Shown in pieces: positions 26,616 to 36,839 of a stretch of DNA of 64,000 bases. Source of the stretch: JAEUMD01 sp937950105 (lineage in GTDB: Bacteria > Pseudomonadota > Alphaproteobacteria > Rhizobiales > Hyphomicrobiaceae). The notes under the pieces were generated by a model. It was not told where the DNA came from and did no database searches. It saw only the letters and a program-made list of their open reading frames with translations. Both the position numbers and the translations under genes were made by a program. Each line of letters begins with the position of its first letter. The first letter of the stretch is position 1. The stretch spans positions 16,965-80,964 of the forward strand of contig DAISIT010000006.1 of NCBI GenBank assembly GCA_036821845.1, read 5' to 3'.

Positions 26616-26637
26616 ACGTGTCCCAATCAGGACACGT
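26616..26637. promoter_or_regulatory. Perfect inverted repeat upstream of lpxC
   Basis: ACGTGTCC-CAATCA-GGACACGT is a perfect 8-bp inverted repeat with a 6-base spacer. It lies in the ftsZ-lpxC gap, downstream of a possible leftward promoter (TTGTAT, 17 bases, TATCGT on the minus strand). No U-run follows on either strand, so a protein-binding operator is more likely than a terminator. The regulator is unknown. Confidence 0.4.
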
Positions 26638-26783
26638 AAGGCATTGGAATACTTGTCGTCGTCGTTAACGGAGAGAACGATAGCTGCGCCGGAGTGGCGA
26701 TACAAATCACGCTTTCTTACATAGTGTTACCAGTGAAACTCATGTTCGCCGGCACGCACGAAATGCGCTCGTGTGGTTTACGA

Positions 26784-28517
<1,734 letters not shown>

Positions 28518-28701
28518 GATGGTCTCGCGCTCTCCGAGGCCGGCCGGGCGCACCCGGCACCCGCACGTTCGCCAACCGCTATGTTGTCCGCATCGCCGGA
28601 CGTCTCCGGGCCGCGGGCGGCAACCGCACGCATTGCTGACTGAACCGACTCTGACTGGACGGCAAACGCGGGGCGACACGGTCTTCACCGCCCCGCCCCC
28701 C

Positions 28702-29982
28702 CTACTCCAACCCGTAGCGCAACCACTGCCCGACGCGGCCGAGGTAGCTCTGCGCGAGACGGGCACGGTCACGATGCGCCGCCACCAACCCTTCACCCGC
28801 AGCCGCCGCCGCGACGAGACCGATCACGGTCGCGAACGACGGCGCCATGAGACCCGACGGCAGTGCCGAAGCCGCATCCGGCCCTGAAACACGCACGCGA
28901 CGGCCAAGCAGGTTGGCGACATGCTCGCCGAGCCCGATCACCTGGCTGGCGCCACCTGTCAGCACCACCCGGTCACCGGCGAAATCGGCCATGCCGCTGG
29001 CATCCAGCCGCTCTCGCACCAGACCGATCAGCCCGGAGACGCGGGGGCGCAGGATTTCGGCAAGCCGCGCCTTCGTCGACTGATGCAGCGTACCGTCCGC
29101 CTCGCCGGCGAGCGGATAGGAAAACGACTCGTGCTCGTCCGACGGAGCCGGAACCAGTGTCCCATACAGGGCCTTGATTCGCTCGGCATCCGCAAGTGGC
29201 GCCTGCAACCCCCGCGCGATATCGAAGGTCATGTGGCCGCCGCCCACCGGTATGGTCTCGGCGTCGATGAAGGCGCCGTCGGCGAAGATGGCGACCGATG
29301 TGGTGCCGCTGCCGATGTCGAGCACGGTGACGCCGAGGCGGCGTTCTTCCACGCTGGTGGCGGCGAGCGCGCTGGCGTAGGGCGCGACGACGAGGCCGGC
29401 GACATCGAGATGGCAGCGCTCCACCAGCAGCAGCAGGTTGCGCACCGGCGCATCGTCGGCGGTGACGGCGTGCAGATCGGCGGTCAGGCGGTGTGCCGCG
29501 AGCCCGCGCGGATCGCCGCCGCCCGGCGCCCCGTCGAGCCGGATGGCGATGCGGTTCATGTGCACGAGCATGCGGCCGTCGCGCTCGGCGTAGGCGCGCC
29601 CACCCTCGAGCACGCGCGCCACGTCCTCGTCGCCGACCACGCCCGTTGCGACATCGGCATTGGCGGCGAACACTTCCGAGCGCAGCCGCCCGCAGGCGAC
29701 CGAGACGTAGACCTCCCCCAGCGTGACGCCGGCCATCTGTTCGGCCTGATCGACGGCGGCGCGCACCGCCACCTCGGCCTCTTCGAGATCGGTGATGACA
29801 CCGGCCTTGAGCCCGCGCGAACGCTGGTGGCCGATGCCGAGCACGCGGAACGGTGTGCGCATGCCGGGCAGGATCGACGGCCCGCGGGGATCCAGTGCGA
29901 CGATCAGGCAGGCGACCTTGGAGGTGCCGATGTCGAGCAGGCCGAGGATGCGCGGTGCACTCGTGCGCGAGGGGATGATCAT
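28702..29982 (-). CDS. ftsA: Cell division protein FtsA
   Basis: A 426-residue actin-like ATPase that tethers FtsZ to the membrane. Recognisable blocks are LGLLDIGTSKVACLIV (phosphate 1), GHQRSRGLKAGVITDLEEAE (1C subdomain entry), VTVLDIGSGTTSVAIFADG (phosphate 2) and VVLTGGASQVIGLGE (adenosine motif). The C-terminal end (RVGQWLRYGLE) is amphipathic, fitting the membrane-targeting helix. Its ATG overlaps the ftsQ stop by four bases (ATGA). A 184-bp gap before ftsZ probably holds a separate ftsZ promoter. Confidence 0.96.
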   Translation of the reverse strand: MIIPSRTSAPRILGLLDIGTSKVACLIVALDPRGPSILPGMRTPFRVLGIGHQRSRGLKAGVITDLEEAEVAVRAAVDQAEQMAGVTLGEVYVSVACGRLRSEVFAANADVATGVVGDEDVARVLEGGRAYAERDGRMLVHMNRIAIRLDGAPGGGDPRGLAAHRLTADLHAVTADDAPVRNLLLLVERCHLDVAGLVVAPYASALAATSVEERRLGVTVLDIGSGTTSVAIFADGAFIDAETIPVGGGHMTFDIARGLQAPLADAERIKALYGTLVPAPSDEHESFSYPLAGEADGTLHQSTKARLAEILRPRVSGLIGLVRERLDASGMADFAGDRVVLTGGASQVIGLGEHVANLLGRRVRVSGPDAASALPSGLMAPSFATVIGLVAAAAAGEGLVAAHRDRARLAQSYLGRVGQWLRYGLE

Positions 29983-31004
29983 GGCGCCACCCCGCCGACG
30001 TGCAGAGGCAGGGGCGCCGCCAGGTTCGAGACGCGGTTGGCGCGCTCGTCGTGCGGCAGCGGGCGCACGGCGACACGGCCCTTGGCCCGAAGATCGATGA
30101 TATGCGGCCCGCGCGCGAGGATGTTGTCGAGGCCGCGATTGGCGATCAGGTCGTCGAGCGCCAGCGCTTCGCCTTCGCTCGGCAGTTCGATGCGCGAGCC
30201 GTCGGCGAGATGCAGCGACCAGCGCCGCCCGCCGACCCGCTCGCCGAGCGTCAGCGACTGCGCCAGGACCGGCGTGCGTCCGACGAGCGCCAGCAGCGTG
30301 CCCGCCTCGCGGTCGGCGGTTTCACCGGCGACGCGCGGCAGATTCGTGACGCTGCCCGGCGGCACCGCCTGCAGCACGCGCCCGCTCTGGTCGATGAGCG
30401 TTTCGCGGTCCCCGAGCCGCCAGACCGCGAAGGCCGTGCGCTCGGTGATGCGGATGTCGAGACGGCCCGGATATTCACGCGTCAGGTCGGCAGAGAGCAC
30501 CCACGGCAGCTTTTCGATGCGCGCCTTGGCGGCCTCGCCGTCGAAACCGACGAGGCTGCGTTCGCGGTCGAGCGCGAGGGCGTCGAAGATGTCGCCGTCG
30601 GGCGTGAAGCGATGCCCGAGTATCGAGACCTGATCGAGGCCGAGGCCGGCCCACTGCGCGGCGGCATCGAGCGACGGCAACAGCATCTCGACGCTGCGCG
30701 CGTTGTCGCCGCCGTTGGTCAGCACGGCGAAGACGATGGTGCCGGCCAGTGCCGCACTGCCGGCGACCAGCCAGCGCGAGCGCGATGCGGCGGCGCGGCG
30801 TGCCGCACGCGACGATGCCGGACGGACCTCGGCGCGTGGGATTTCGAGCCGGATCGTCTCGGCAGCCGTCGGTGCGGGTGCCGAACCCGACCGGGCGGCC
30901 TGCATAGGCATCGGATCGAGCGGTGGCAGCGGCGGCGGTGGTGGGGGCAACGAAGACGTCGGCGTGCCGGTGCGGGGCGCCGGCGCCTCGTGCGCCCGCC
31001 ACAT
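29979..31004 (-). CDS. ftsQ: Cell division protein FtsQ
   Basis: A 341-residue bitopic membrane protein. A Pro-rich cytoplasmic N-terminus (eight consecutive prolines broken by one Leu) precedes one membrane helix (WLVAGSAALAGTIVFAVLT, about residues 85-103). The periplasmic POTRA domain LDQVSILGHRFTPDGDIFDA and the beta domain with LPWVLSADLTREYPGRLDI follow. FtsQ links early and late divisome proteins. The start MWRAHEAPAPR at 31004 is chosen because the longer frame runs through ddl. It lies 17 bp after ddl and overlaps ftsA by four bases. Confidence 0.93.
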   Translation of the reverse strand: MWRAHEAPAPRTGTPTSSLPPPPPPLPPLDPMPMQAARSGSAPAPTAAETIRLEIPRAEVRPASSRAARRAAASRSRWLVAGSAALAGTIVFAVLTNGGDNARSVEMLLPSLDAAAQWAGLGLDQVSILGHRFTPDGDIFDALALDRERSLVGFDGEAAKARIEKLPWVLSADLTREYPGRLDIRITERTAFAVWRLGDRETLIDQSGRVLQAVPPGSVTNLPRVAGETADREAGTLLALVGRTPVLAQSLTLGERVGGRRWSLHLADGSRIELPSEGEALALDDLIANRGLDNILARGPHIIDLRAKGRVAVRPLPHDERANRVSNLAAPLPLHVGGVAP

Positions 31005-31021
31005 CCCGTTCCGGCCTTCGC

Positions 31022-31981
31022 CTACCTGTTGCAACTCGCGTCCTCGACCATCCAGCGCACCAGCTCGCCGAACGACCAGCCGGCGTGCCCTGCAAGCTCC
31101 GGCACCAGCGACGTCGCCGTCATGCCGGGCTGCGTATTGACCTCGAGGCACACCAGCTCGCCCGTGCCGCCGGGGGTATCGTCGAAGCGGAAGTCCGCTC
31201 TGCTCACGCCACGGCAGCCGAGCGCGCGATGCGCCAGCAGGGTTAATCTCCGTATATTCTGGTAAACATCCGGTGAAATTTTCGCCGGAAGCTCGTGGCG
31301 CGATCCGCCGGGCGCGTATTTGGCGGTGAAGTCGTAGTAGGGCAGGTCGTCGCGCGGCACGATTTCGATGATGTCGGTGACGAAGTCGCCGATGACGCCA
31401 CAGGTGAGTTCGCGCCCCGCCACGCAACGCTCGACCATCACGATCGCGTCCGCGTCGGCGTTGTCGAGCACCGCCGCTCCGGGTGCATTGGCACCGGGCC
31501 GCACGATGACGACGCCGACGCTCGAACCTTCGTCCACCGGCTTCACCACGTAAGGCGGCGCCATGACGTGGCGGCTCGCGGCTTCGCGCCTCGTGACGAG
31601 ATGCGCTTCCGCGACCGTAACGCCGGCCGCCTTCATCACCGCCTTGGCGCGCTCCTTGTGCATGGCGAGCGCGGACGCCAGCACGCCCGAATGCGTGTAG
31701 GGGATTTCGAGGAACTCGAGGATGCCCTGCACCTCGCCGTCCTCGCCGTGCTTGCCGTGAAGCGCGTTGAGGCAGACATCGGGCTTGAGTTGCATCAGCC
31801 GCGCGGGCAGATCGCGCGCCACGTCGATCAGCGTGACGTTGTAGCCCTCGCCCTCCAGCGCCTTGGCAACCGCCGCGCCTGAACGAAGCGACACCTCGCG
31901 CTCGGCAGAGAGCCCGCCATAGAGCACGGCGACGTGATTGCGGGTGCGGGCGGGGGCGGGACCAAGTTGCGGCGTTGACAT
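31022..31981 (-). CDS. ddl: D-alanine--D-alanine ligase
   Basis: A 319-residue ATP-grasp ligase that makes the D-Ala-D-Ala end of the peptidoglycan stem peptide. Motifs are VLYGGLSAEREVSLRSG at the N-terminus, NALHGKHGEDGEVQGIL, VVKPVDEGSSVGV in the ATP-grasp core, and the C-terminal VCLEVNTQPGMTATSLVPE with the metal ligands. Length and order are normal. It lies between the inserted small-gene pair and ftsQ in the dcw cluster. Confidence 0.97.
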   Translation of the reverse strand: MSTPQLGPAPARTRNHVAVLYGGLSAEREVSLRSGAAVAKALEGEGYNVTLIDVARDLPARLMQLKPDVCLNALHGKHGEDGEVQGILEFLEIPYTHSGVLASALAMHKERAKAVMKAAGVTVAEAHLVTRREAASRHVMAPPYVVKPVDEGSSVGVVIVRPGANAPGAAVLDNADADAIVMVERCVAGRELTCGVIGDFVTDIIEIVPRDDLPYYDFTAKYAPGGSRHELPAKISPDVYQNIRRLTLLAHRALGCRGVSRADFRFDDTPGGTGELVCLEVNTQPGMTATSLVPELAGHAGWSFGELVRWMVEDASCNR

Positions 31982-32085
31982 GCGGTGTGATCCCCTCGGG
32001 CGAGTGTTTGTTCGGAGCGCTCAATAACGCAGCAAGCCGGGAAGCGCGAGCGGGATACGGGAACTTGCACTCACGATCGAAGGGG

Positions 32086-32523
32086 TTACTTGGTCCCGAC
32101 CCCGGTCGAAGCCGCAGCCGCAGGCCGACACTCCGGGCCGCTCTGGCCCTGAGCAGCGCATTTGTCGGCACGTGCCCGCTCGGCGGCCGGAGCTTCGATC
32201 AGCACCATGTACAGAGACACCGCGGCTATCGCCGCGAGAAGCAGCGCGCTCACCGCGCCGAAGACCTTGGCGAGGGGAGACCACTCGCCCGGACCATAGA
32301 TGCAGAACAGCGTCGCCAGCCCCAGCAGCGGCCACACCAGCAAGAGGTCCACACGGATGTTGCACGTGCCGTCGCACAGCACGCCGTTGGTCATCTGGTA
32401 TTCGTAGACTGCGTACAGCAACCAGGCCGCCGCCGCCACGAACAGGCCGGCACGCGGCTGCTTCGAAGCCTTGATCAGGAAGTACAGAGTCACGGCCGCA
32501 GCGACGAACACGAAAAAGAGCAT
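32086..32523 (-). CDS. Small four-helix membrane protein of unknown function
   Basis: A 145-residue protein with four predicted membrane segments (about residues 2-17, 25-42, 56-77 and 86-109), with a motif DGTCNIRVDLLLVWPLLGLAT across the second loop and third helix. The tail of about 35 residues is soluble and contains two cysteines. GGAGGGG lies upstream of the ATG. It sits between murB and ddl, inside the dcw cluster, and is divergent from the adjacent lipoprotein gene. The CNIRVDLLL pattern may be shared by small membrane proteins in other bacteria, but I know no function. Confidence 0.7.
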   Translation of the reverse strand: MLFFVFVAAAVTLYFLIKASKQPRAGLFVAAAAWLLYAVYEYQMTNGVLCDGTCNIRVDLLLVWPLLGLATLFCIYGPGEWSPLAKVFGAVSALLLAAIAAVSLYMVLIEAPAAERARADKCAAQGQSGPECRPAAAASTGVGTK

Positions 32524-32700
32524 TGTCCCCCTCCGATCCAGCCGATCCTCGTGCCGGGAACTACCCCACAGACGGACACGGCCGCCCGCTATCGTCAAGG
32601 AACCAACCTCTCGCTCGCTCGCGCACACGCATCGACGCGGTTTACGAGATCGCAAGCGAATCTTGGGAGGTTTGCCGATGCTGGATGAGGGAGGGACACG

Positions 32701-33045
32701 ATGAAACTTTCGCCGATGATTGCCGGCGCAATCTCTTGCCTCGCTTTGACGGCCTGTGGCCCTTCCGAAGGAGACGGTGTCGATGCCAACCTGCAGTGCG
32801 CGGCGCTGATCAGCGCGGCGAGCGAACTCGTCCGGACCGGCAAAGCCGAAAATGACCCTGTGCTGGGGAAACAGGCATTGGGGCGTTCGATGCTCTACCT
32901 CAACGCCTACGCCATTCCCAAGAAACTGAAAGAACCCGAAGCGTTCGCAGAGGTGAAGTCCGTTCGCGCGAAGCTGATCGACACGCGCCCACCAGCCGAG
33001 ATCATGGACCGCGCCAAACGCTGCGTGGATCGCAGCCCGCGATAG
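32701..33045 (+). CDS. Small lipoprotein of unknown function
   Basis: A 114-residue protein with a clear lipoprotein signal: MKLSPMIAGAISCLALTAC, lipobox LTAC, Cys19. The mature part is about 95 residues, helical, with two further cysteines (NLQCAALISAAS and AKRCVD) that could form a disulfide. It is the only rightward gene within the leftward dcw cluster, starting 177 bp from the divergent small membrane-protein gene and ending 8 bp before the murB stop. GGGAGGGACACG gives a ribosome-binding site. Nothing shows that it takes part in cell-wall synthesis. Confidence 0.75.
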   Translation: MKLSPMIAGAISCLALTACGPSEGDGVDANLQCAALISAASELVRTGKAENDPVLGKQALGRSMLYLNAYAIPKKLKEPEAFAEVKSVRAKLIDTRPPAEIMDRAKRCVDRSPR

Positions 33046-33053
33046 CGCAGGCT

Positions 33054-34034
33054 TCAACCCGCCGCCGGCGCGACCTCGGCCAACGCCTCGCCGACCGCGT
33101 GGCCCACCAGCGGCACGCCGAGCCGGATGATCTCCCAGTTGAGCGTGATGCCGCTCGCCGCCTTCACCCGCGCACGCACGGTTTCGCCTAACCGCTCGAT
33201 GTCTTCGGCGGTGGCGTTGGCGTCGTTGATGAGAAAGTTGCAGTGCATGTTCGAGACATGCGCGCCGCCGACGCGATAGCCGCGCAGGCCCGCTGCGTCG
33301 ATCAGCTTCCAAGACGAGTGGCCGGGCGGGTTCTTGAAGGTCGAGCCGCCGGTGTGCTCCTTGATCGGCTGGTTCTTCTCGCGGTAGTCGGCGACCTCGG
33401 CCATTTTCGCCTGGATTTCGACCGGTTCGCCGGGGCGGCCCTGGTACAGCGCCTCGGTGAAGATCCAGTCCTCCGGCACGCCGCAATGACGATAGGTGTA
33501 GCCCATGTCGGCGAGGCTCAACTCGTGGATGGTGCCGGCGCGATCGACCGCGCGCACCGACACCAGTACATCCTTGGTCTCGGTGCCGTGCGCGCCCGCG
33601 TTCATGCGCAGCGCGCCGCCGATCGAGCCCGGAATGCCGCGATAGAAAGCGAGCCCGTCGATGCCGGCATCGGCCGCCGCGCGCGCGAGCTTCACGTCCG
33701 GCACCGCGGTGCCGGTGCGGATACGATGGCCCGGCTCGACCCTGGTTTCGCCGAAGCCCTTGCCGAGGCGGATGACGACGCCCGGCACGCCGCCGTCGCG
33801 CACCAGCAGGTTCGATCCGAGGCCGATGACGAACACCGGCAGCTCTGCGGCCACGTTCCTGAGGAAGTACGCGAGGTCGGCTTCGTCGGCGGGAGTGAAC
33901 AGCACCTCGGCAGGGCCGCCGACGCGGAACCACGTGATGTCGGCGAGCCTGGTGCCAGCCGACAGGCGGCCGCGCAGCTCGGGCAATTGCAGTTTCAATT
34001 CGTCGGCGAGAGAGGTCGCGGTCACGTCGCTCAT
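33054..34034 (-). CDS. murB: UDP-N-acetylenolpyruvoylglucosamine reductase
   Basis: A 326-residue FAD enzyme reducing UDP-GlcNAc-enolpyruvate to UDP-MurNAc. The FAD-binding part has TWFRVGGPAEVLFTPADE and VIGLGSNLLVRDGGVPGVV. The catalytic part includes FYRGIPGSIGGALRMNAGAHG and GGSTFKNPPGHSSWKLIDAAGLRG, with the active Ser in GGSTFKNP, and SNMHCNFLIN. This is the type II form without the extra Tyr loop. The start MSDVTATSL overlaps the murC stop by four bases (ATGA). The open frame upstream is Arg-rich and lies within murC. Confidence 0.97.
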   Translation of the reverse strand: MSDVTATSLADELKLQLPELRGRLSAGTRLADITWFRVGGPAEVLFTPADEADLAYFLRNVAAELPVFVIGLGSNLLVRDGGVPGVVIRLGKGFGETRVEPGHRIRTGTAVPDVKLARAAADAGIDGLAFYRGIPGSIGGALRMNAGAHGTETKDVLVSVRAVDRAGTIHELSLADMGYTYRHCGVPEDWIFTEALYQGRPGEPVEIQAKMAEVADYREKNQPIKEHTGGSTFKNPPGHSSWKLIDAAGLRGYRVGGAHVSNMHCNFLINDANATAEDIERLGETVRARVKAASGITLNWEIIRLGVPLVGHAVGEALAEVAPAAG

Positions 34035-35461
34035 TCTCCCGCGAGGCGCGGCTGCTCGGCGAGCCAGCCGGGAAGCGCGTGTGCCCATTCGGTCGAGGTG
34101 CCGGCGCCGAGGAAGACGATCATATCGTCAGCGTGGCCGTAGCGGCCGACGAGTCCGATCAGCTCGGTCGGGCTGTCGATGACCAGCACGCTCGGGTGCC
34201 CGGTGGCGCGGATCGCGTCCGCGATCGAATGATTGTCGATGCCGGCGATGGGCTGCTCGCCCGCCGTGTAGAGCGGTCCGACGACGACGCTGTCGGCATC
34301 GCGGAAGCAGGCGGCGAAATCACCGAACAGGTCGCGGATGCGCGTGTAGCGGTGCGGCTCGAACACGGCGATGACGCGGCCCTTGGCGCCCGCGCGCGCT
34401 GCCTGCAGCACGGCGGCGATTTCCGCCGGATGGTGGCCGTAGTCGTCGTAGAAGACGATGCCGTTCCAGTCGCCGGTCGGCTGGAAGCGGCGCTTGACGC
34501 CCGAGAAGGTGGCGAGCCCGGCACGGATCTTGTCGTCGCTAATGCCGGCCTCCGCCGCAACGGCGATGGCCGCGAGCGAGTTCAGCGCGTTGTGACGGCC
34601 GGGCAGCGGCAGTTCCAGCCCCGAGAGCTTGCGGGCGCCCCCGGCGACGCGCGCGGACAGCTCCACGTCGTAGGTCGAGACGTGACCATCCTGTCGGTGC
34701 GCCGTGACGACGACGTCGGCGCCCGGCCTGGTGCCGTAAGTGAGCAGGCGACGGCCGTCGGTGCGCATGTCGAGACGCGCCACCATGTCGGCGACGACCG
34801 GGTGATCGACGCACGCGACCAGCAGCCCGTAGAACGGCACGTTTCGCATAAACGCCTCGTACTCGCGGTGCATGGTCTCGACCGAGCCGAAATAGTCGAG
34901 GTGCTCGGGGTCGATGTTGGTGACGATGCCGATCTCGGTCGGCAGGCGAATGAAGGTGCCGTCGCTCTCGTCGGCCTCGACCACCATCCACTTGCCGTTG
35001 CCGAGGCGGGCGTTGGTGCCCCACGAATTGATGATGCCGCCGGTTATCACAGTCGGGTCGAGACCGGCGCTCTCGAACATGTGCGAGACCAGCGACGACG
35101 TCGTGGTCTTGCCGTGCGTGCCGGTAATGGAGACGGTCGAATAGAGCCGCATCAGCTCGGCCAGCATTTCGGCGCGACGGATGATCGGCAGACCCTTGGC
35201 GCGGGCGGCTTCCAGCTCCGGATTGCCCTTCTTCACCGCCGTCGAGATGACGACCTGGCGGGCGCCGACGAGGTTGATGGCATCGTGGCCGACGAACACG
35301 CGCACGCCCTTGGCGCGCAGGCGCCGCACGTTGGCGCTGTCCTTCTGGTCGCTGCCCTGGACCGAATAGCCCTTGGCCAGCAGCACCTCGGCGATGGCGC
35401 TCATGCCGATGCCGCCGATGCCGATGATGTGGAACGTCCCGAGGTCACGGGGCATCTGCAT
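34031..35461 (-). CDS. murC: UDP-N-acetylmuramate--L-alanine ligase
   Basis: A 476-residue Mur ligase adding L-Ala to UDP-MurNAc. The N-terminal Rossmann region has FHIIGIGGIGMSAIAEVL, the ATP P-loop is TGTHGKTTTSSLVSHMF near residue 110, and IVTNIDPEHLDYFGS and DDYGHHPAEIAAVLQAAR complete the family set. The start is MQMPRDLGTF. A 204-bp gap separates it from murG upstream, and it overlaps murB downstream by four bases. Confidence 0.97.
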   Translation of the reverse strand: MQMPRDLGTFHIIGIGGIGMSAIAEVLLAKGYSVQGSDQKDSANVRRLRAKGVRVFVGHDAINLVGARQVVISTAVKKGNPELEAARAKGLPIIRRAEMLAELMRLYSTVSITGTHGKTTTSSLVSHMFESAGLDPTVITGGIINSWGTNARLGNGKWMVVEADESDGTFIRLPTEIGIVTNIDPEHLDYFGSVETMHREYEAFMRNVPFYGLLVACVDHPVVADMVARLDMRTDGRRLLTYGTRPGADVVVTAHRQDGHVSTYDVELSARVAGGARKLSGLELPLPGRHNALNSLAAIAVAAEAGISDDKIRAGLATFSGVKRRFQPTGDWNGIVFYDDYGHHPAEIAAVLQAARAGAKGRVIAVFEPHRYTRIRDLFGDFAACFRDADSVVVGPLYTAGEQPIAGIDNHSIADAIRATGHPSVLVIDSPTELIGLVGRYGHADDMIVFLGAGTSTEWAHALPGWLAEQPRLAGE

Positions 35462-35665
35462 GGTTGGTCTTCCCCCTCGTCAGTGTCTCGTGTCCCGGAA
35501 CGCGAACCGGCGCCAAACCCATCATTCGAACCGGGAGAGACCGAAACCGTTCCCCACCCCGCATTCCGGACATGCCGCGCACCCCCATGCACGTTGCATG
35601 CCGCTCTCCGCACACCGATCCTCGCGGCACGGACAGGACCACCGCGAAGCGCTTCGCGCCGACGC

Positions 35666-36769
35666 CTACCCGGCCGCCAGTTCCTGCACCAGATCGGCCA
35701 GCCGCGCCACAGCGTCGGGCCGCCCCTGTTTCTTGGCCGCAATTGCAGCCGCAGAAAGGCGGTCCGGCGCGCGCATCAGCGCTTCGATCTCGCCCGCCAG
35801 CCGGGATGCATCGAGATCCTTCTGCTGGATACACCATCCGCCGCCCGATTCGGCGAGCCGCGTCGCATTATAGAGCTGATCGTTGTCCAGCGAATGAGGC
35901 AAAGGTACGAAAATCGCCGGCCGTCCGAGCACCGCGATTTCCGACACCGAGGAGGCCCCGGCACGGGCGATGACCAGGTGGGCGGTTGCCATGATTTCGG
36001 GCAGATTCTTGAAGAACGGCGAGACGTTGGCCGCGATTCCCGCCTCCGCGTAAGCGGCCTGCACACGTTGCATATCCTCGTCGCGTGCCTGCTGCACCAC
36101 CTCGAGCCGGCGGCGCAGGTCGTCCGGCAACTGCAGCAGGGCCGGCGGCACCGTGTCCGAGAAATAGCGCGCGCCCTGGCTGCCACCGAACACGACCAGA
36201 CGAAAGCGATCCGCCGGCCCCGCCGCCACGTAGGCCGCCGCCGAGGCCGCGATCACCTGATCGCGCACGGGGTTGCCGGTGAAGCGCAACTTCGAGCGCA
36301 GTGCCTCATCTATGCCGCGCACCTCCTCGAACGAGGTCGCGATCGCCGTCACGCGCTTCGCCAGCATCCTGTTGGCGCGGCCGAGGATGGCGTTCTGCTC
36401 GTGCACCGCCGTCTTGATGCCCTTCATGCCGGCGGCGATCAGCGGCGGGAACGTCGGATAGCCACCGAAGCCGATGACGACGGCCGGGCGCACCTCGCCC
36501 ATCAGCGCCAGTGCCTTGCGCACGCCGCGCGCCAGCGTCAACCCGGTCTTTGCCATGGCAAGCGGAGAGCGTCCGGCAAGGGTCGCCGCCGGCACCTGAT
36601 ACGTGTGGCGGGCCGGAAAGCCGGTTCCGTAACGGTCGCCGCGTTCGTCGGTGACGAGATCGACGACGATGCCGCGCCGGCCGAGTTCCTCCGACAGCGC
36701 GAACGCGGGGAACAGATGCCCGCCGGTGCCGCCCGCCGCCAGCATGACCGTCCGTTCCGATTTACTCAT
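35666..36769 (-). CDS. murG: UDP-GlcNAc--lipid I N-acetylglucosaminyltransferase
   Basis: A 367-residue GT28 glycosyltransferase that makes lipid II on the cytoplasmic membrane face. The N-terminal G-loop is LAAGGTGGHLFPAFALSEEL, then GFGGYPTFPPLIAA and HEQNAILGRANR. The second domain has VVFGGSQGARYFSD, ARAGASSVSEIAVLGRPAIFVP and DNDQLYNATRLAE. The start at 36769 (MSKSERTV) fits the family, although no strong ribosome-binding site precedes it; an in-frame ATG 27 bases earlier is possible. It may overlap the end of ftsW only if that earlier or a still earlier start is used. Confidence 0.96.
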   Translation of the reverse strand: MSKSERTVMLAAGGTGGHLFPAFALSEELGRRGIVVDLVTDERGDRYGTGFPARHTYQVPAATLAGRSPLAMAKTGLTLARGVRKALALMGEVRPAVVIGFGGYPTFPPLIAAGMKGIKTAVHEQNAILGRANRMLAKRVTAIATSFEEVRGIDEALRSKLRFTGNPVRDQVIAASAAAYVAAGPADRFRLVVFGGSQGARYFSDTVPPALLQLPDDLRRRLEVVQQARDEDMQRVQAAYAEAGIAANVSPFFKNLPEIMATAHLVIARAGASSVSEIAVLGRPAIFVPLPHSLDNDQLYNATRLAESGGGWCIQQKDLDASRLAGEIEALMRAPDRLSAAAIAAKKQGRPDAVARLADLVQELAAG

Positions 36770-36839
36770 GCGGCTTCGCCCCGTCGTCTCGTTCATCCAC
36801 GCCCCTGTACACGCACCCATGCCGTCCGTCCGCAATCCA

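Noticed and set aside
31005..32171. Long N-terminal extension of the ftsQ frame
   Set aside because: It overlaps ddl in a different frame and lacks FtsQ features; the start at 31004 gives a normal FtsQ.
32524..33933. Long upstream extension of the small membrane-protein frame
   Set aside because: It runs through murB in another frame and is Arg-rich; the real start is the ATG at 32523 with a GGAGGGG site.
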